Source of the DNA: Mesostigma viride
Taxonomy: Eukaryota; Streptophyta; Mesostigmatophyceae; Mesostigmatales; Mesostigmataceae
Direction of reading: 5' to 3'
Assembly: GCA_009746045.1 (NCBI GenBank)
Contig: RPFO01000584.1
Coordinates: 1,112,343-1,176,342 of the forward strand
DNA length: 64,000 nt
Under the pieces are notes generated by a model. The model had not been told where the DNA came from. It saw only the letters and a program-made list of their open reading frames with translations, and did not search any database. The translations under genes were made by a program, and so were the position numbers. The first letter of the stretch is position 1, and each line of letters begins with the position of its first letter. Shown piece by piece: positions 52,801 through 57,307 of this stretch.

Positions 52801-55496
52801 GGCTCACCCGCGCCGCTCGCCTCGCCCCCGCCACCTTCCTTGGCTCTGTTGCTGAGGCCTGGGCGGAGATCCGCCGGTTGGTCCCCAGCGCCGTCAGCGC
52901 CATTCCCGACTTGGTCACCCCATCCCCCTTCCCCTTCGTGCAGGCTGTCCAGGATTCTTTCCTCGGGACCCAGCAGGCCTGCGACCTCGTCCGCCCCGCC
53001 CAGGCCGTCCACCGTCGCCTGCCCCGGGGCACGCCCGGCGTGTCCACTCTCGTCAGTCCTAGTGTCTTCCCTGCCTGCGTTCATGAAAAACAACAAAAGA
53101 CCTACGCGGGTATACTACACTGTGCCGACTGGATGGGTCTGCATGCGAGCTTGAACGATCAGGAAAAGGCTTGGCCTCACTCCGTTTCCCTTGAGGGGAG
53201 CGTGGGGGCCGCATTCCTGCGCGCCCTCCCCATGAACCCTTGTTCACGCTGGTTCCGGCCCTTTAAACCAACGCCCTCCGCCACCAGCTGTTGGCCCTGC
53301 AACCTCTCATCACGGTGGGTGCGTCCTGCGGCAGCTGCGGGCTTGCTCTCGATACTACTGGGACGCACTGCATCGCGTGCATGGGTGGCCAGCAGAACCA
53401 TAACTGGTTCCTGTAACTCCATACAGCTCTCCTCCGGGTGTTGTGTGCCATGGTTCGGTCGGTCTTTCCCCACTCCACCATCAAGTGCGAGGACGCGGAT
53501 GGGGCCGCCCTCTACTCACCCAACCACCGCCCCGACATTACCGTGCTTGACTACGATGGGCAGGGTTGCCACCTCATAGATGTCTCCGTGGCTCGGCCGC
53601 TCTCCGGTCGCCACATCCTCCGGGCGGCTGTGGATGCCGGCGCTGCTGCCGCTGTGGCTGAGCGCGACAAGTTTGCCTCCTACGGCAATGTGGGGCCCCA
53701 CCGGGTCATCTCCTTTGTCCCTGAGGCGTTCGGGGCCATGGGCCCCAAGACGGCGGAGTATTTCAACGAGTGCTGCCAGCGCCTTGAAGACCGCCTAGAC
53801 CTCGATCGAGGGTCAGACCGCCCCGTGGTCTGCCCGCACGTGGTCCTCGTATTGGCGGCAGCGCCTGTCACTCGCCTTCACTCGCACCGTGGCTGATGTG
53901 TTATTCAGCCGCACCCGGGCCGACTTTGTCGCGACCCATGCGGTCTAGATCCCTCCCAGGCCTGGTGGGCCGGCAGCGATGTTGCTGCGTGTCCTAGTTT
54001 TGTGATGTAGTTAGTTGTACCTTGTGCAGCTGGCGTGATCCTTGCATGCCCGTGTCAGATTACTACTATTTTCTTTAGGGTTCTTCTTCTTTTCCGGGTT
54101 TTCCTTATGTTGCATGCCAATCTCACCTCCCTAATTTATCATTCTCAATGAATATATACATAACCTAAAATAATTAGTTATAGCTCTCGATAGACATGGT
54201 AATTATTTGCGAGACGGCGATCTCAGCAACCACAGACCCATGTCATGCAAGCGCTTACCTTCTTTCGAGTACCACTGTGGAGCATTGGTGGGAGCGGACA
54301 GCAGCCGCCTCTGGGACGTCCGCCGGCTCCACGTGGCCGTGTCCACGTTGGACGCGTTCTGGCTGGCACGCTCCGCGAGAATTGCCCGCCGCCGCAAGAT
54401 GTGCACGGGGATCTGGGAATGGCGGGAAACCGAGCAGGCAAGGTGGCATGCAGGTCAGTGAGAGGCCACCATCCCCTATTAAAGGCTAAGGGTGGAAAGG
54501 GCCAAGGGGGAGGGGGGGAAGAGTGGGCCAGCGTGTGACAAACTAAAAATGCCTGCTGCGCACCGTCCATTTGCATGTAGAGGGAAAATTGTTATCCCGC
54601 TTGAAAACCCTCTCTAAATCCCCGTTGCATCCCCTTTCATATCCCCCTCCCCCCCCCCCTCCCCCCCCTGCCCCCCCGCCTCATATCAGCACCCCACTTT
54701 GTATCCATATCCTGCCGTGTATCCCCCTATTATTCCCTTGGGCGTTGCATTCCCTTTTAACCCGCTCGTTTATTTCCCTTCTATTCCCTTTTGTATCCCC
54801 TCTTTTATTTCCCTCGTATTGCCTTTTGTATCCCCCCGTGTGCAACATTTCCATCAACCAATGCCCCCCAGTCAGGATCCCCTGCGTATCTTTGTGTGCC
54901 CGAACGTAGTGGCAAAGCCCTGCCAGCTAAAGCTCGCAAGGGCAGTGCTTTCGCCGTCGTACAGCACTCCTTCATGCCACGCCAATGATGACTGCATTCC
55001 ACAGGACAAAAAAGCAGAAAGGGTACTTATAAAATTCAAGCAATGCCTTTGTGCAAGGCTCCTATCCTGCCAGGACAAGCCAGTTCCCTGACAGGTATTG
55101 CTCAGTCGACACCTATGTATGAAGATGATTTAATTTGCTTGTTTGCCTCTAACATATTACATGGCTCCCGCGCATTTGATGTGCTCTTTACAGGAATGCT
55201 AGTAAGCTAGTAAGAAACCCGGCGTCAGGCTCCTTTCGAATTTCTTTACTTTCTTTCCTTTAAACAAAGGCCAAGTTTTATGCGAGGCCGAGATTAGAGG
55301 CCTGACCAGTCTTTCCGCGAAACGCCGGTATATCTACGTAGCTAGTAGACACGACTCATGCATGGACCAATCTTTGCTGACCGCGTACCTCGCCTGCTGT
55401 TTCCTCGAGAGCGGGTGCGAGGTGGGCATGGGCGACAAGGGCAACGAAAAAGAAGGGAATCGCCTTTTGAATAGGCACCGGCCAGCCCGCCTTCAT
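241..55496 (-). CDS. Giant secreted LRR-HYR-metzincin protein gene, 37 exons, 3' partial
   Basis: One gene model joined from 37 exons. Introns are GT-AG except the donor after 8181-8946, which is unresolved, and phases agree at every other junction. Coding total is about 6.3 kb (about 2,100 residues); the 3' end lies beyond position 1. Approximate residue map: signal peptide 1-30; LRR cap 95-145; LRRs 146-880; HYR 890-987; VTQ/VPLVAGK domain from about 1000; zinc motif about 1260-1270; Met-turn about 1347; FSFD repeats 1484-1543; then Ig/PKD-like and two HYR domains. Likely exported and acting outside the cell or at its surface, with LRR/HYR parts for binding and a zinc-protease core; this role is inference. 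Because all LRR introns are phase 2, extra undetected LRR exons, or a boundary between two genes within the LRR run, cannot be excluded. One frame break is seen near 6375, so the copy may be decaying or the assembly may contain an indel. Confidence 0.78.
1439..1585 (-). CDS. Exon 36: completes the PKD/Ig-like module
   Basis: 147 nt (49 codons), phase 0 on both sides, with acceptor GGCCAG| and donor CACAC|GTGAGT. It encodes [20 protein letters not shown], then [20 protein letters not shown]. The pattern 'LG.G......L..G.HTI.L...D' is the second half of the module begun in exon 35. No in-frame ATG occurs, so it is invisible to ATG-based ORF calling. Confidence 0.8.
2270..3246. repeat. 12-bp minisatellite GGCAAGCCAAGA/GGCAAGGCGAGA, about 80 copies
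   Basis: Two unit variants, CCAAGA and GGCGAGA types, alternate in blocks over about 975 bp. Because 12 is a multiple of three, long open frames appear on both strands (KPRG/KARG and LPLG/LACL); these are artefacts. It lies in the intron between exons 35 and 36, starting about 80 bp past the donor of exon 35. Confidence 0.95.
3326..3405 (-). CDS. Exon 35: PKD/Ig-like segment with AYDIEDG motif
   Basis: 80 nt, phase 1 in and phase 0 out (ACCTG|GTAGGT). It encodes [20 protein letters not shown], then ATDDQNL. Joined to exons 34 and 36 it reads [14 protein letters not shown]...L-VQLGFG, the calcium-binding-like 'LxGxAxDxEDG.L...W' signature of Ig/PKD-like modules. The exon is only 80 nt and lies beside the 12-bp array at 2270-3246. 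Confidence 0.8.
3494..3914. repeat. Left 421-bp direct repeat
   Basis: Begins GAGCAAAGAAAGAGGCCGAC and ends AAAGAACCCCGATT; identical to 4876-5296. A 14-bp copy of TGAAGTACGTTGCC occurs just outside it (3446) and again in the interior (4026). Confidence 0.93.
4876..5296. repeat. Right 421-bp direct repeat
   Basis: Identical to 3494-3914. Absence of any difference suggests a recent event or gene conversion. Confidence 0.93.
5795..6064 (-). repeat. Degenerate tandem copies of the exon 34 donor region
   Basis: On the minus strand the exon end ACAACTCCCTCTACCTCCAAG, immediately before GTGCAT, recurs downstream. It is seen as ACAACTTCGTCTACCTCCAAG before GTGGGT (near 5990), CTGTCTACCTCAAG (near 5890) and CTGCTACCTTCAAG (near 5810). 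Spacing is 70-100 bp and divergence grows with distance. The second copy keeps a usable AAG|GTGGGT donor. Confidence 0.65.
6065..6458 (-). CDS. Exon 34: Ig-like module, with apparent frame break
   Basis: The acceptor TTTACAG| opens a frame with [20 protein letters not shown] then [11 protein letters not shown], which stops about 25 bases later. From about 6371 another frame continues [20 protein letters not shown] to [17 protein letters not shown] and [18 protein letters not shown]. Both halves look like one Ig/cadherin-type unit (SDAD, VSDG), and exon length (394 nt) is one base off the phase needed. So there is either a one-base indel (decay or assembly error) or a different acceptor at 6370 that drops the first part. 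The donor region is duplicated downstream (5795-6060). Confidence 0.7.
7403..8125. mobile_element. 723-bp TIR element, Tc1/mariner-type MITE
   Basis: Ends CAGGCTGGTTAGGC (7403-7416) and its exact complement (8112-8125), each flanked by TA (7401-7402 and 8126-8127), the Tc1/mariner target duplication. Similarity continues inward with gaps (GACCCTTTT, GTGTCAG). A second inverted pair lies inside: AGGCAGTTTTTCATG near 7496 and CATGAAAAACTGCT near 7668. No coding capacity is seen. The right end is 16-55 bp from the end of exon 33. Confidence 0.78.
8181..8946 (-). CDS. Exon 33: beta-rich region with FSFD nonapeptide repeats
   Basis: The acceptor CCGCAG|GTGTGC is clear and in phase 0. The product starts [20 protein letters not shown]; exon residues about 80-139 hold 7-8 copies of a 9-residue unit ([27 protein letters not shown] and so on), rich in F, D and P. 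The rest has [20 protein letters not shown] and [16 protein letters not shown]. The 3' end is uncertain. A GC donor at 8180 or a GT at 8141 both keep phase 1 with exon 34. In the second reading frame the last 40 codons ([14 protein letters not shown]) look more domain-like, so an indel is possible. A TIR element begins only 16-55 bp beyond the exon. Confidence 0.75.
8947..9935 (-). other. Intron 32, nothing recognisable
   Basis: Moderately AT-rich; no repeat array or coding signal found. Confidence 0.55.
9936..10043 (-). CDS. Exon 32: beta segment after the protease core
   Basis: 108 nt, phase 0 on both sides (CGACAG| and CTGCAG|GTAAGC). It encodes [14 protein letters not shown], then [20 protein letters not shown]. 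The second part looks like a strand-turn-strand of an Ig-like module. The acceptor was chosen as the one giving phase 0; an alternative AG ten bases downstream runs into a stop. Confidence 0.68.
10577..10860 (-). CDS. Exon 31: protease C-lobe with Met-turn
   Basis: 284 nt, phase 1 in and phase 0 out. It starts [20 protein letters not shown] and ends [20 protein letters not shown] plus [10 protein letters not shown]. The ALMSYC segment, about 75 residues after the zinc helix, fits the methionine turn that underlies the zinc site in metzincins. The following W-I-x-x-x-x-Y resembles the MSYC..WIS..TY pattern I remember from bacterial homologues. Four cysteines suggest disulphides, in line with export. 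Confidence 0.83.
11419..11483 (-). CDS. Exon 30: metzincin zinc-binding helix [11 protein letters not shown]
   Basis: 65 nt, phase 2 in and phase 1 out, encoding [20 protein letters not shown] plus [12 protein letters not shown] matches the metzincin consensus HExxHxxGxxH exactly: three zinc-ligand histidines, the catalytic glutamate and the glycine turn. Both flanking junctions agree in phase with their neighbours. The family includes matrixins, astacins, and algal gametolysins (M11). An active protease is implied, but the substrate is unknown. Confidence 0.87.
12102..12183 (-). CDS. Exon 29: glycine-rich segment before the zinc helix
   Basis: 82 nt, phase 1 in and phase 2 out (TGCAG|GTATGT). 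It encodes [20 protein letters not shown] followed by TEGSYSCS. It joins ...YIGVLRG upstream to the zinc-helix exon downstream in frame. In zincins a strand with a glycine-rich turn often precedes the HExxH helix, so the position fits; the assignment rests on context. Confidence 0.75.
12881..15082 (-). CDS. Exons 26-28: beta-rich domain preceding the zinc site
   Basis: Exon coordinates: 14908-15082 (phase 2 to 0), 13953-14018 (0 to 0), 12881-13118 (0 to 1). Products: [20 protein letters not shown] with [20 protein letters not shown]; then [20 protein letters not shown]; then [20 protein letters not shown] to [10 protein letters not shown]. The order VPLVAGK, FxLPxxW, LP.., Y.GV resembles, from memory, the propeptide-like and N-terminal part of bacterial secreted metalloprotease-like proteins; I cannot confirm this without a profile search. 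The intron between the first two exons has degenerate 'taagtagatgcc' repeats, and the next has G-rich repeats. Confidence 0.77.
13141..13562 (+). repeat. G-rich higher-order repeat, about 150 bp x 3
   Basis: Blocks beginning 'gtgttgggattgggaggtat' recur at about 13153, 13298 and 13445. Each contains subrepeats 'ggggagttaggggtggg' and 'gggggatgag'. It lies in the intron between exons 27 and 28, next to the exon 28 acceptor. Confidence 0.85.
14633..14866 (+). repeat. Degenerate 'taagtagatgcc' repeat
   Basis: About 15 loose copies of a 12-17-bp unit (gatgcctaag, gatgccaaag) without strict period, in the intron between exons 26 and 27. Confidence 0.75.
15941..16697 (-). CDS. Exon 25: last LRRs, HYR domain, VTQ/VPLVAGK domain start
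   Basis: 757 nt, phase 1 in and phase 2 out. Exon residues 1-70 hold two to three LRRs ([32 protein letters not shown]). Residues about 79-175 form a HYR (hyalin repeat, Ig-like) domain starting [10 protein letters not shown] and ending [15 protein letters not shown]. Then comes [20 protein letters not shown] with [10 protein letters not shown], a motif I recall from large bacterial secreted proteins that carry zincin domains. The HYR start contains a 27-bp tandem duplication giving ECPQPI twice. The fusion within one exon ties the LRR part firmly to the protease part. Confidence 0.88.
17566..17897 (-). CDS. Exon 24: multi-LRR exon
   Basis: 332 nt, phase 2 in and phase 1 out (CATGG|GTACGC), with about four uninterrupted repeats. 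Segments seen: [55 protein letters not shown] and [16 protein letters not shown]. The last repeat is split by the intron and completed as GTIPPQL in the next exon. Unlike the one-repeat exons upstream, introns have been lost from, or never entered, this block. A run of C/T-rich sequence (about 17430-17560) follows the donor. Confidence 0.87.
18201..19237. repeat. 45-bp minisatellite, 23 copies
   Basis: The unit starts GATGCGCCAGAACTCACTTT and differs mainly at one A/G position (aagggt or aggggt). Being 45 bp it is open in several frames on both strands (repeated 15-mers), which is not evidence of coding. Minus-strand units each hold GAAAAGTGAGTTC, close to a 5' splice site. It lies in the intron between exons 23 and 24. 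Confidence 0.95.
19734..21681 (-). CDS. Exons 21-23: three LRR exons
   Basis: Exon coordinates: 21616-21681, 20719-20787, 19734-19883, all phase 2 to phase 2. Cores: [42 protein letters not shown]. The third exon is twice the usual size and follows its repeat with an extension, [20 protein letters not shown] and [10 protein letters not shown]. Its donor (AGAGC|GTGCGT) was chosen because it is the one that keeps phase 2 into exon 24. The following intron contains the 45-bp array at 18201-19237. Confidence 0.76.
22400..23796 (+). pseudogene. Harbinger DDE transposase (HARBI1-like), broken
   Basis: An acidic N terminus ([16 protein letters not shown]) is followed by an N-lobe with [20 protein letters not shown], then [35 protein letters not shown] and DCKFTWV. 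This fits the family line GAIDGTHIPI..P, +Y.NRKG..S...Q..CD...KFT. A frameshift near 23220 moves to [18 protein letters not shown]; stops follow near 23321 and 23416; later pieces [18 protein letters not shown] and [20 protein letters not shown] complete the domain. The first catalytic Asp of GAID is Asn here, so the copy is inactive on two counts. Confidence 0.87.
24019..25835 (+). repeat. GTGAGTGGGG-type satellite, about 1.8 kb
   Basis: An irregular array of about 60-90-bp units built from 'gtgagtgggggaggtggg', a spacer 'agctgatttaatttatgag' and varying numbers of 'tggggtgag'. Every unit contains several GTGAGT hexamers on the plus strand, identical to a strong 5' splice site. It lies between the two convergent genes of the Harbinger element and is purine-rich on one strand. 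Confidence 0.9.
25947..26122 (+). repeat. 80-bp tandem repeat, 2.2 copies
   Basis: Copies begin GTTGCCCGTGGGCATG at 25947, 26027 and 26107 (the last diverged). Each has GGCGCCACCGGGATT and a run to CCTATGCTGTCC. It lies just 3' of the second Harbinger gene, inside the transposon. Confidence 0.85.
26275..27496 (-). pseudogene. Second Harbinger gene, Myb/SANT-like DNA-binding protein, frameshifted
   Basis: ATG at 27496 opens [21 protein letters not shown] segment [18 protein letters not shown], then [20 protein letters not shown] and NYTKSGQNN, resembles the Myb/SANT-like accessory protein of PIF/Harbinger elements (helix, then '..K.KF..L+....N..KSGQ'). At a G-run (26635-26650) the frame slips; the continuation is [20 protein letters not shown] to [20 protein letters not shown] and a stop at 26277. 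Joined, it would be about 400 residues. The family call rests mainly on position opposite the transposase. Confidence 0.58.
28703..34526 (-). CDS. Exons 16-20: five LRR exons
   Basis: Exon coordinates: 34458-34526, 31647-31715, 30750-30842, 30127-30198, 28703-28783. All are phase 2 to phase 2. Cores: [70 protein letters not shown]. The exon at 30750-30842 carries a CxxC-like segment ([10 protein letters not shown]) that is unusual for an LRR. Donors are GTAAGT, GTGCGT, GTACGT, GTACGT and GTGAGT. The intron after 28703 is about 7 kb and holds the Harbinger element. Confidence 0.8.
28978..29823 (+). repeat. Composite microsatellite GA / GGGA / GGAT / GGAC / GT / GAGT
   Basis: Consecutive blocks: (GA)n, (GGGA)n, (GGAT)n, (GGAC)n of about 230 bp, (GGAT)n, (GT)n, (GAGT)n of about 210 bp, then (GGGA)n again. 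Neighbouring blocks differ by single substitutions in the tetramer. It lies in the intron between exons 19 and 20. Confidence 0.97.
31731..32084 (-). repeat. 35-bp minisatellite, about 10 copies, abutting the exon 17 acceptor
   Basis: The plus-strand unit begins AACCAGGAACCGTGTACGGC. The array ends 15 bp upstream of the exon 17 boundary (31715), so its last unit merges into the 3' splice-site region. Variation is mostly GTGACA/GCGACA. Confidence 0.92.
32780..33759. repeat. 35-bp minisatellite, 28 copies
   Basis: The unit begins GCCAACTAACCTTGCAGTGG; variants differ at a C/T/G position (ACTCTG, ACTCCG, ACTCGG). Each minus-strand unit has GCAAG|GTTAGT, a good 5' splice-site match. Same intron (exons 16-17) and same unit length as the array at 31731, but unrelated sequence. 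Confidence 0.95.
34527..34602 (-). repeat. 38-bp duplication of the exon 16 acceptor region
   Basis: On the minus strand, ACATGCTCCGTGCTGCTTGC followed by TGCGATGTTGCCCTGC occurs twice in tandem. The copy next to exon 16 ends CTGCAG, the acceptor; the other ends CTGCGA. Confidence 0.8.
35991..36357 (-). repeat. 38-bp array copying the exon 15 splice donor, 9.7 copies
   Basis: The plus-strand unit begins CTCACTCCCACTTACAAGTG. On the minus strand each unit reads ATGACCCACTT|GTAAGTGGGAG, the last bases of exon 15 plus its donor. The copy nearest the exon is taken as the true donor because it preserves phase 2; the other copies are intact at the donor consensus. Confidence 0.92.
36348..42075 (-). 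CDS. Exons 10-15: six LRR exons
   Basis: Exon coordinates: 42004-42075, 41037-41120, 39835-39906, 38148-38222, 36944-37018, 36348-36461. All are phase 2 to phase 2. Cores: [84 protein letters not shown]. The exon at 36348-36461 has a 37-codon body with an insert before its end, GVMTH|GTAAGTGG. The donors of the first and last of these exons sit inside tandem arrays that copy the donor itself (41858-42006 and 35991-36357). Confidence 0.82.
39215..39742 (+). repeat. (GGTC)n microsatellite, about 530 bp
   Basis: Nearly pure tetramer with a few interruptions (GGTCGTC, GGTCAGTC, CTTCGGTC). In the intron between exons 12 and 13. Confidence 0.97.
40357..40696 (+). repeat. (GGGT)n microsatellite, about 340 bp
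   Basis: One single-base slip (GGTGGTGGG) near 40545. In the intron between exons 11 and 12; G-rich on the plus strand and able to form quadruplexes in principle. Confidence 0.97.
41858..42006 (-). repeat. 33-bp array starting at the exon 10 donor, 4.5 copies
   Basis: On the minus strand the intron starts GTGAGTGTCCATGGCACGCT, and this 33-bp segment recurs with GTGCGT, GTGAGT, GTGGGT and GTGAGT in the donor position. The first unit contains the real donor of exon 10 (ATCAT|GTGAGT). Confidence 0.88.
42287..42522 (+). repeat. 34-bp minisatellite, about 7 copies
   Basis: The unit begins AGCAGGAAGTAACCGGATGG; copies are essentially identical. In the intron between exons 9 and 10. Confidence 0.93.
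43506..43665 (+). repeat. About 46-bp tandem repeat, 3.4 copies
   Basis: Units contain CAGGCACATGAGGGATGTCC followed by AACCCAACAT and a short variable part. In the intron between exons 9 and 10. Confidence 0.85.
44227..49151 (-). CDS. Exons 4-9: six LRR exons
   Basis: Exon coordinates, in transcript order: 49077-49151, 48272-48337, 46922-46996, 45949-46062, 45474-45557, 44227-44319. Each begins after an AG with one base completing the previous codon and ends two bases into a codon (phase 2 to phase 2). Cores: [84 protein letters not shown]. They match the plant-type pattern xLxxNxLtGxIPxx. Donors are GTAAGT, GTGAGC, GTAAGT, GTACGT, GTGAGT and GTACGT. The 114-bp and 93-bp exons carry longer than usual inter-repeat segments. 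Confidence 0.82.
46997..48271 (-). other. Intron 5, nothing recognisable
   Basis: Apart from a poly-C run at 47645-47665 I see no repeat array, mobile element or coding signal. Confidence 0.6.
49152..50567 (-). other. Intron 3, low-complexity C-runs only
   Basis: C-rich tracts around 49860-49990. Open frames here have no family resemblance or splice context. Confidence 0.55.
50568..50742 (-). CDS. Exon 3: LRR N-terminal cap (LRRNT)
   Basis: 175 nt, phase 1 in and phase 2 out (GCAGT|GTAAGT). It encodes [20 protein letters not shown] followed by a linker and then [15 protein letters not shown]. This is the plant-type LRR cap: an amphipathic helix, then an aspartate-proline-cysteine, tryptophan, glycine and second-cysteine pattern just before the first repeat (the usual family form is W..DPC..W.GV.C). 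The preceding intron (50743-54258) carries a LINE fragment and a GAGGAGAG array. Confidence 0.85.
50907..51782 (+). repeat. (GAGGAGAG)n microsatellite, about 875 bp
   Basis: 8-bp purine tract with GAGGCGAG variants in blocks. All frames are open on both strands, giving long false ORFs (RRGGEEE and LLLSSSPP types). In the intron between exons 2 and 3. Confidence 0.97.
52370..54180 (+). pseudogene. 5'-truncated LINE (non-LTR retrotransposon) remnant
   Basis: The three frames together give the end of a reverse-transcriptase ORF. Pieces: [20 protein letters not shown], then [60 protein letters not shown] with [10 protein letters not shown] (thumb region). Next a C..C...D..G.H..C knuckle ([20 protein letters not shown]), then [20 protein letters not shown] with [20 protein letters not shown], the C-terminal endonuclease-like tail. 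At least three frameshifts and an in-frame stop separate them. A 3' UTR-like AT-rich end follows the TAG at 53947. It lies in the intron between exons 2 and 3 of the giant gene, in the opposite orientation. Confidence 0.8.
54259..54412 (-). CDS. Exon 2: basic linker before the LRR cap
   Basis: 154 nt, phase 0 in and phase 1 out, with acceptor CCCAG|ATC and donor GAAG|GTAAGC. It encodes [20 protein letters not shown] and continues to ...NAPQWYSKE. No domain recognised; the RRR and RTSQRR clusters make it basic. Its last base joins the next exon as GTG (Val), giving [15 protein letters not shown], which reads straight into the LRR N-terminal cap. The opposite strand is also open here, but without matching splice sites. 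Confidence 0.68.
55389..55496 (-). CDS. Exon 1: start codon and signal peptide
   Basis: 108 nt, 36 codons, ending in phase 0 at donor GAG|GTACGC. The peptide starts [20 protein letters not shown] and continues [16 protein letters not shown]: a short basic start, a hydrophobic core of about 12 residues, then a small-residue region suited to signal peptidase. The start was chosen because it is the only ATG in this frame that gives a signal peptide and a phase match to the next exon. It supports secretion of the whole protein. Confidence 0.72.
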
Positions 55497-57017
55497 GTTG
55501 CAGCTGGTCACCATAACTCTTAATTACCATATAATGCAGGATCAGCTGATGACAATCAGCAGGGTTTACACCGATGGCAAAAATGTGTTCCAAGGTGCTT
55601 TGTCATTTCTCGCGGTTAACCTACCCAATTATCCATGCTAACCAGCGAATAGTAGAGCTAATAACAAGACGTAACGGCCGGCCACGGCCTGGTGCAAAAG
55701 CCTAGCTAGCCACCGCCGGCGCCGGCACAACAACGGCCTTCAAAACGGGTCGAATTTTGCTTCTATTCTTCGTCAATTTTCCCTGGCTGCTCTTAAGACA
55801 CTCGGCATACTTTACGGCTTAGTCTTTGCAACGCCGTTCCTAGATTCAAAGCAATGCCTCAACGTGAGCTTTTAGTTGCTTCATCGGCCTTGTCCGAAGT
55901 GATTCTTACCCATGTAAATCCGAAGTGATTTTTTTCGTTTTATAAATGTGATTTTTTTTTGGTATGCATTCTTGCAGATTCTTGCCAGGCCCCGTGTAAC
56001 TGGTGGGTCTCAGTTCAGTTCAGTTCAGTTGGTTGTAACTGGTAGGTCTACAGTAGGTCATTATGCGCTGTCCGCACCCCAACTCGGCACTTACACGTAC
56101 GGTAGGAGACTCAATTACAAAATCGATTACGTGAGGACGCCACGTGTCCACGTTCGGTAACTTTATAAATGTGTGGGGGGAAAACCATTTAGACATGGAA
56201 ATACCACGTGTCCACCGGGGGGTCCTTCATGATGATCAACAATCAAGGCTCAAGCGTGCTCAAACTTGACAGGTCTCGTCACCAATTGTCAGGTGTCACC
56301 ACTCGTCCGCCGGTCCGGGTCTCGTCACCAAATAATTGTCCGGGTCAGGGAACGGTTGAGGTATTAATAATCTTGAGTAGGCACCAATGAACATTACATG
56401 AAGTCTCCAGTTTTTGTAATGTTCGGAACATTAGCATTCTCTGCTGCCGATGTGCGGCGTGGGATCCAACTACAACTAACATTAGAGTAATTCCAAAAAT
56501 TGGTATTTTCCGGGTAAATGGGTATTTTTATCAACCAAAAATTGGTATTCATTTGTGAATACAGTGTGGCACCGTACAGTAAGCTGGTCGCTACTTGGTA
56601 TCCCTTTCCCTAACGATCTTCCCATTGGTCAATAAAAAATACAGTTTGGTACCCAAAGGTTAAAAAAATTTACCCATTTACCCGGAGACACAGTTTGGTA
56701 CCCAAAAGATACGAGATCCTGATTCGCAATGGCAGAATCAGGACTCAGAAGCCGAGCAGCCGAATCCTGGTCCACTCTCCACGCCAGGTTTTAGGTACAA
56801 AGAAAACAAAATTAATGGAGACTGTTGCATGTCACAACTCACGGCTGACGGCTGTTTTACAGTACCCCGTCAGTCACGTGCGCGGTGCGTACAGTACGTG
56901 AACCAGTCGGGTGAAGCCGTGGCCCAGCTGCCGGCCGGCCCTGCACGACATGAAATAAGTGAAGCCCCTATCGTTGTGACCAGTGTGGTAAAAAGGCTTA
57001 AAATCGAGGCTTTGACC
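55497..57017. promoter_or_regulatory. Divergent intergenic region between the two genes
   Basis: About 1.5 kb separates the two start codons, and no coding exon is seen. It holds two identical 12-bp copies of CCACGTGTCCAC (56140-56151 and 56204-56215), each with a G-box core CACGTG. It also has TATA-like stretches (TTTATAAAT near 55939 and 56162; ATTATATGG about 40 bp upstream of the minus-strand ATG), and an AT-rich inverted-repeat segment at 56510-56685. Shared promoter function is inferred from layout only. Confidence 0.45.
56510..56685. repeat. Inverted-repeat segment (MITE-like) in the divergent promoter
   Basis: CCGGGTAAATGGGTA at 56510-56524 is exactly complementary to 56671-56685. 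The interior is AT-rich, and a 17-bp repeat ACAGTTTGGTACCCAAA occurs at 56641 and 56691. It could be a small hairpin element or a regulatory structure; no target duplication was identified. Confidence 0.5.
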
Positions 57018-57307
57018 ATGAATTCAGCATGTTTTCCTGCGCAGTATCAATCCTGTTGCAGGAGCATGCATTGTTTAGGTGTAGGTACGTGCGTGAATTC
57101 TTGCCCTCGTGTACCCGAAAATCTTGTCCATCGGTGTAGTTCACGGGGCATCACCAAAGCAGCAGTTGGACCAACCCCGCCAAAGGAAGCACGGAAGCCA
57201 CGTTGTCGCGATAATGGCGTTTCTATGGACTCTGTCCCTCGTCAAGTCCAACTGCATGTGTTACAGCTGTCACTGGCAGCAGCGTTGAGCATAACCGCTG
57301 TGGACAG
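57018..57307 (+). CDS. M16 gene exon 1: targeting-type N terminus
   Basis: ATG in a good context (GACCATGA). The frame is MNSACFPAQYQSCCRSMHCL onward, Ser/Arg/Lys-rich with few acids, then MDSVPRQVQLHVLQLSLAAA and LSITAVD before donor GACAG|GTAAGC (phase 2). The first 60 residues look like an organelle transit peptide and LHVLQLSLAAALSITA like a hydrophobic segment. If translation instead starts at the internal ATG (57225) it would be a signal peptide. Which applies is undecided; the frame is also open upstream of 57018. Confidence 0.55.

Noticed and set aside
54196-54489. Plus-strand frame with [19 protein letters not shown]
   Set aside because: The minus strand has matching acceptor, donor and phase to exons 1 and 3; the plus-strand reading has none.
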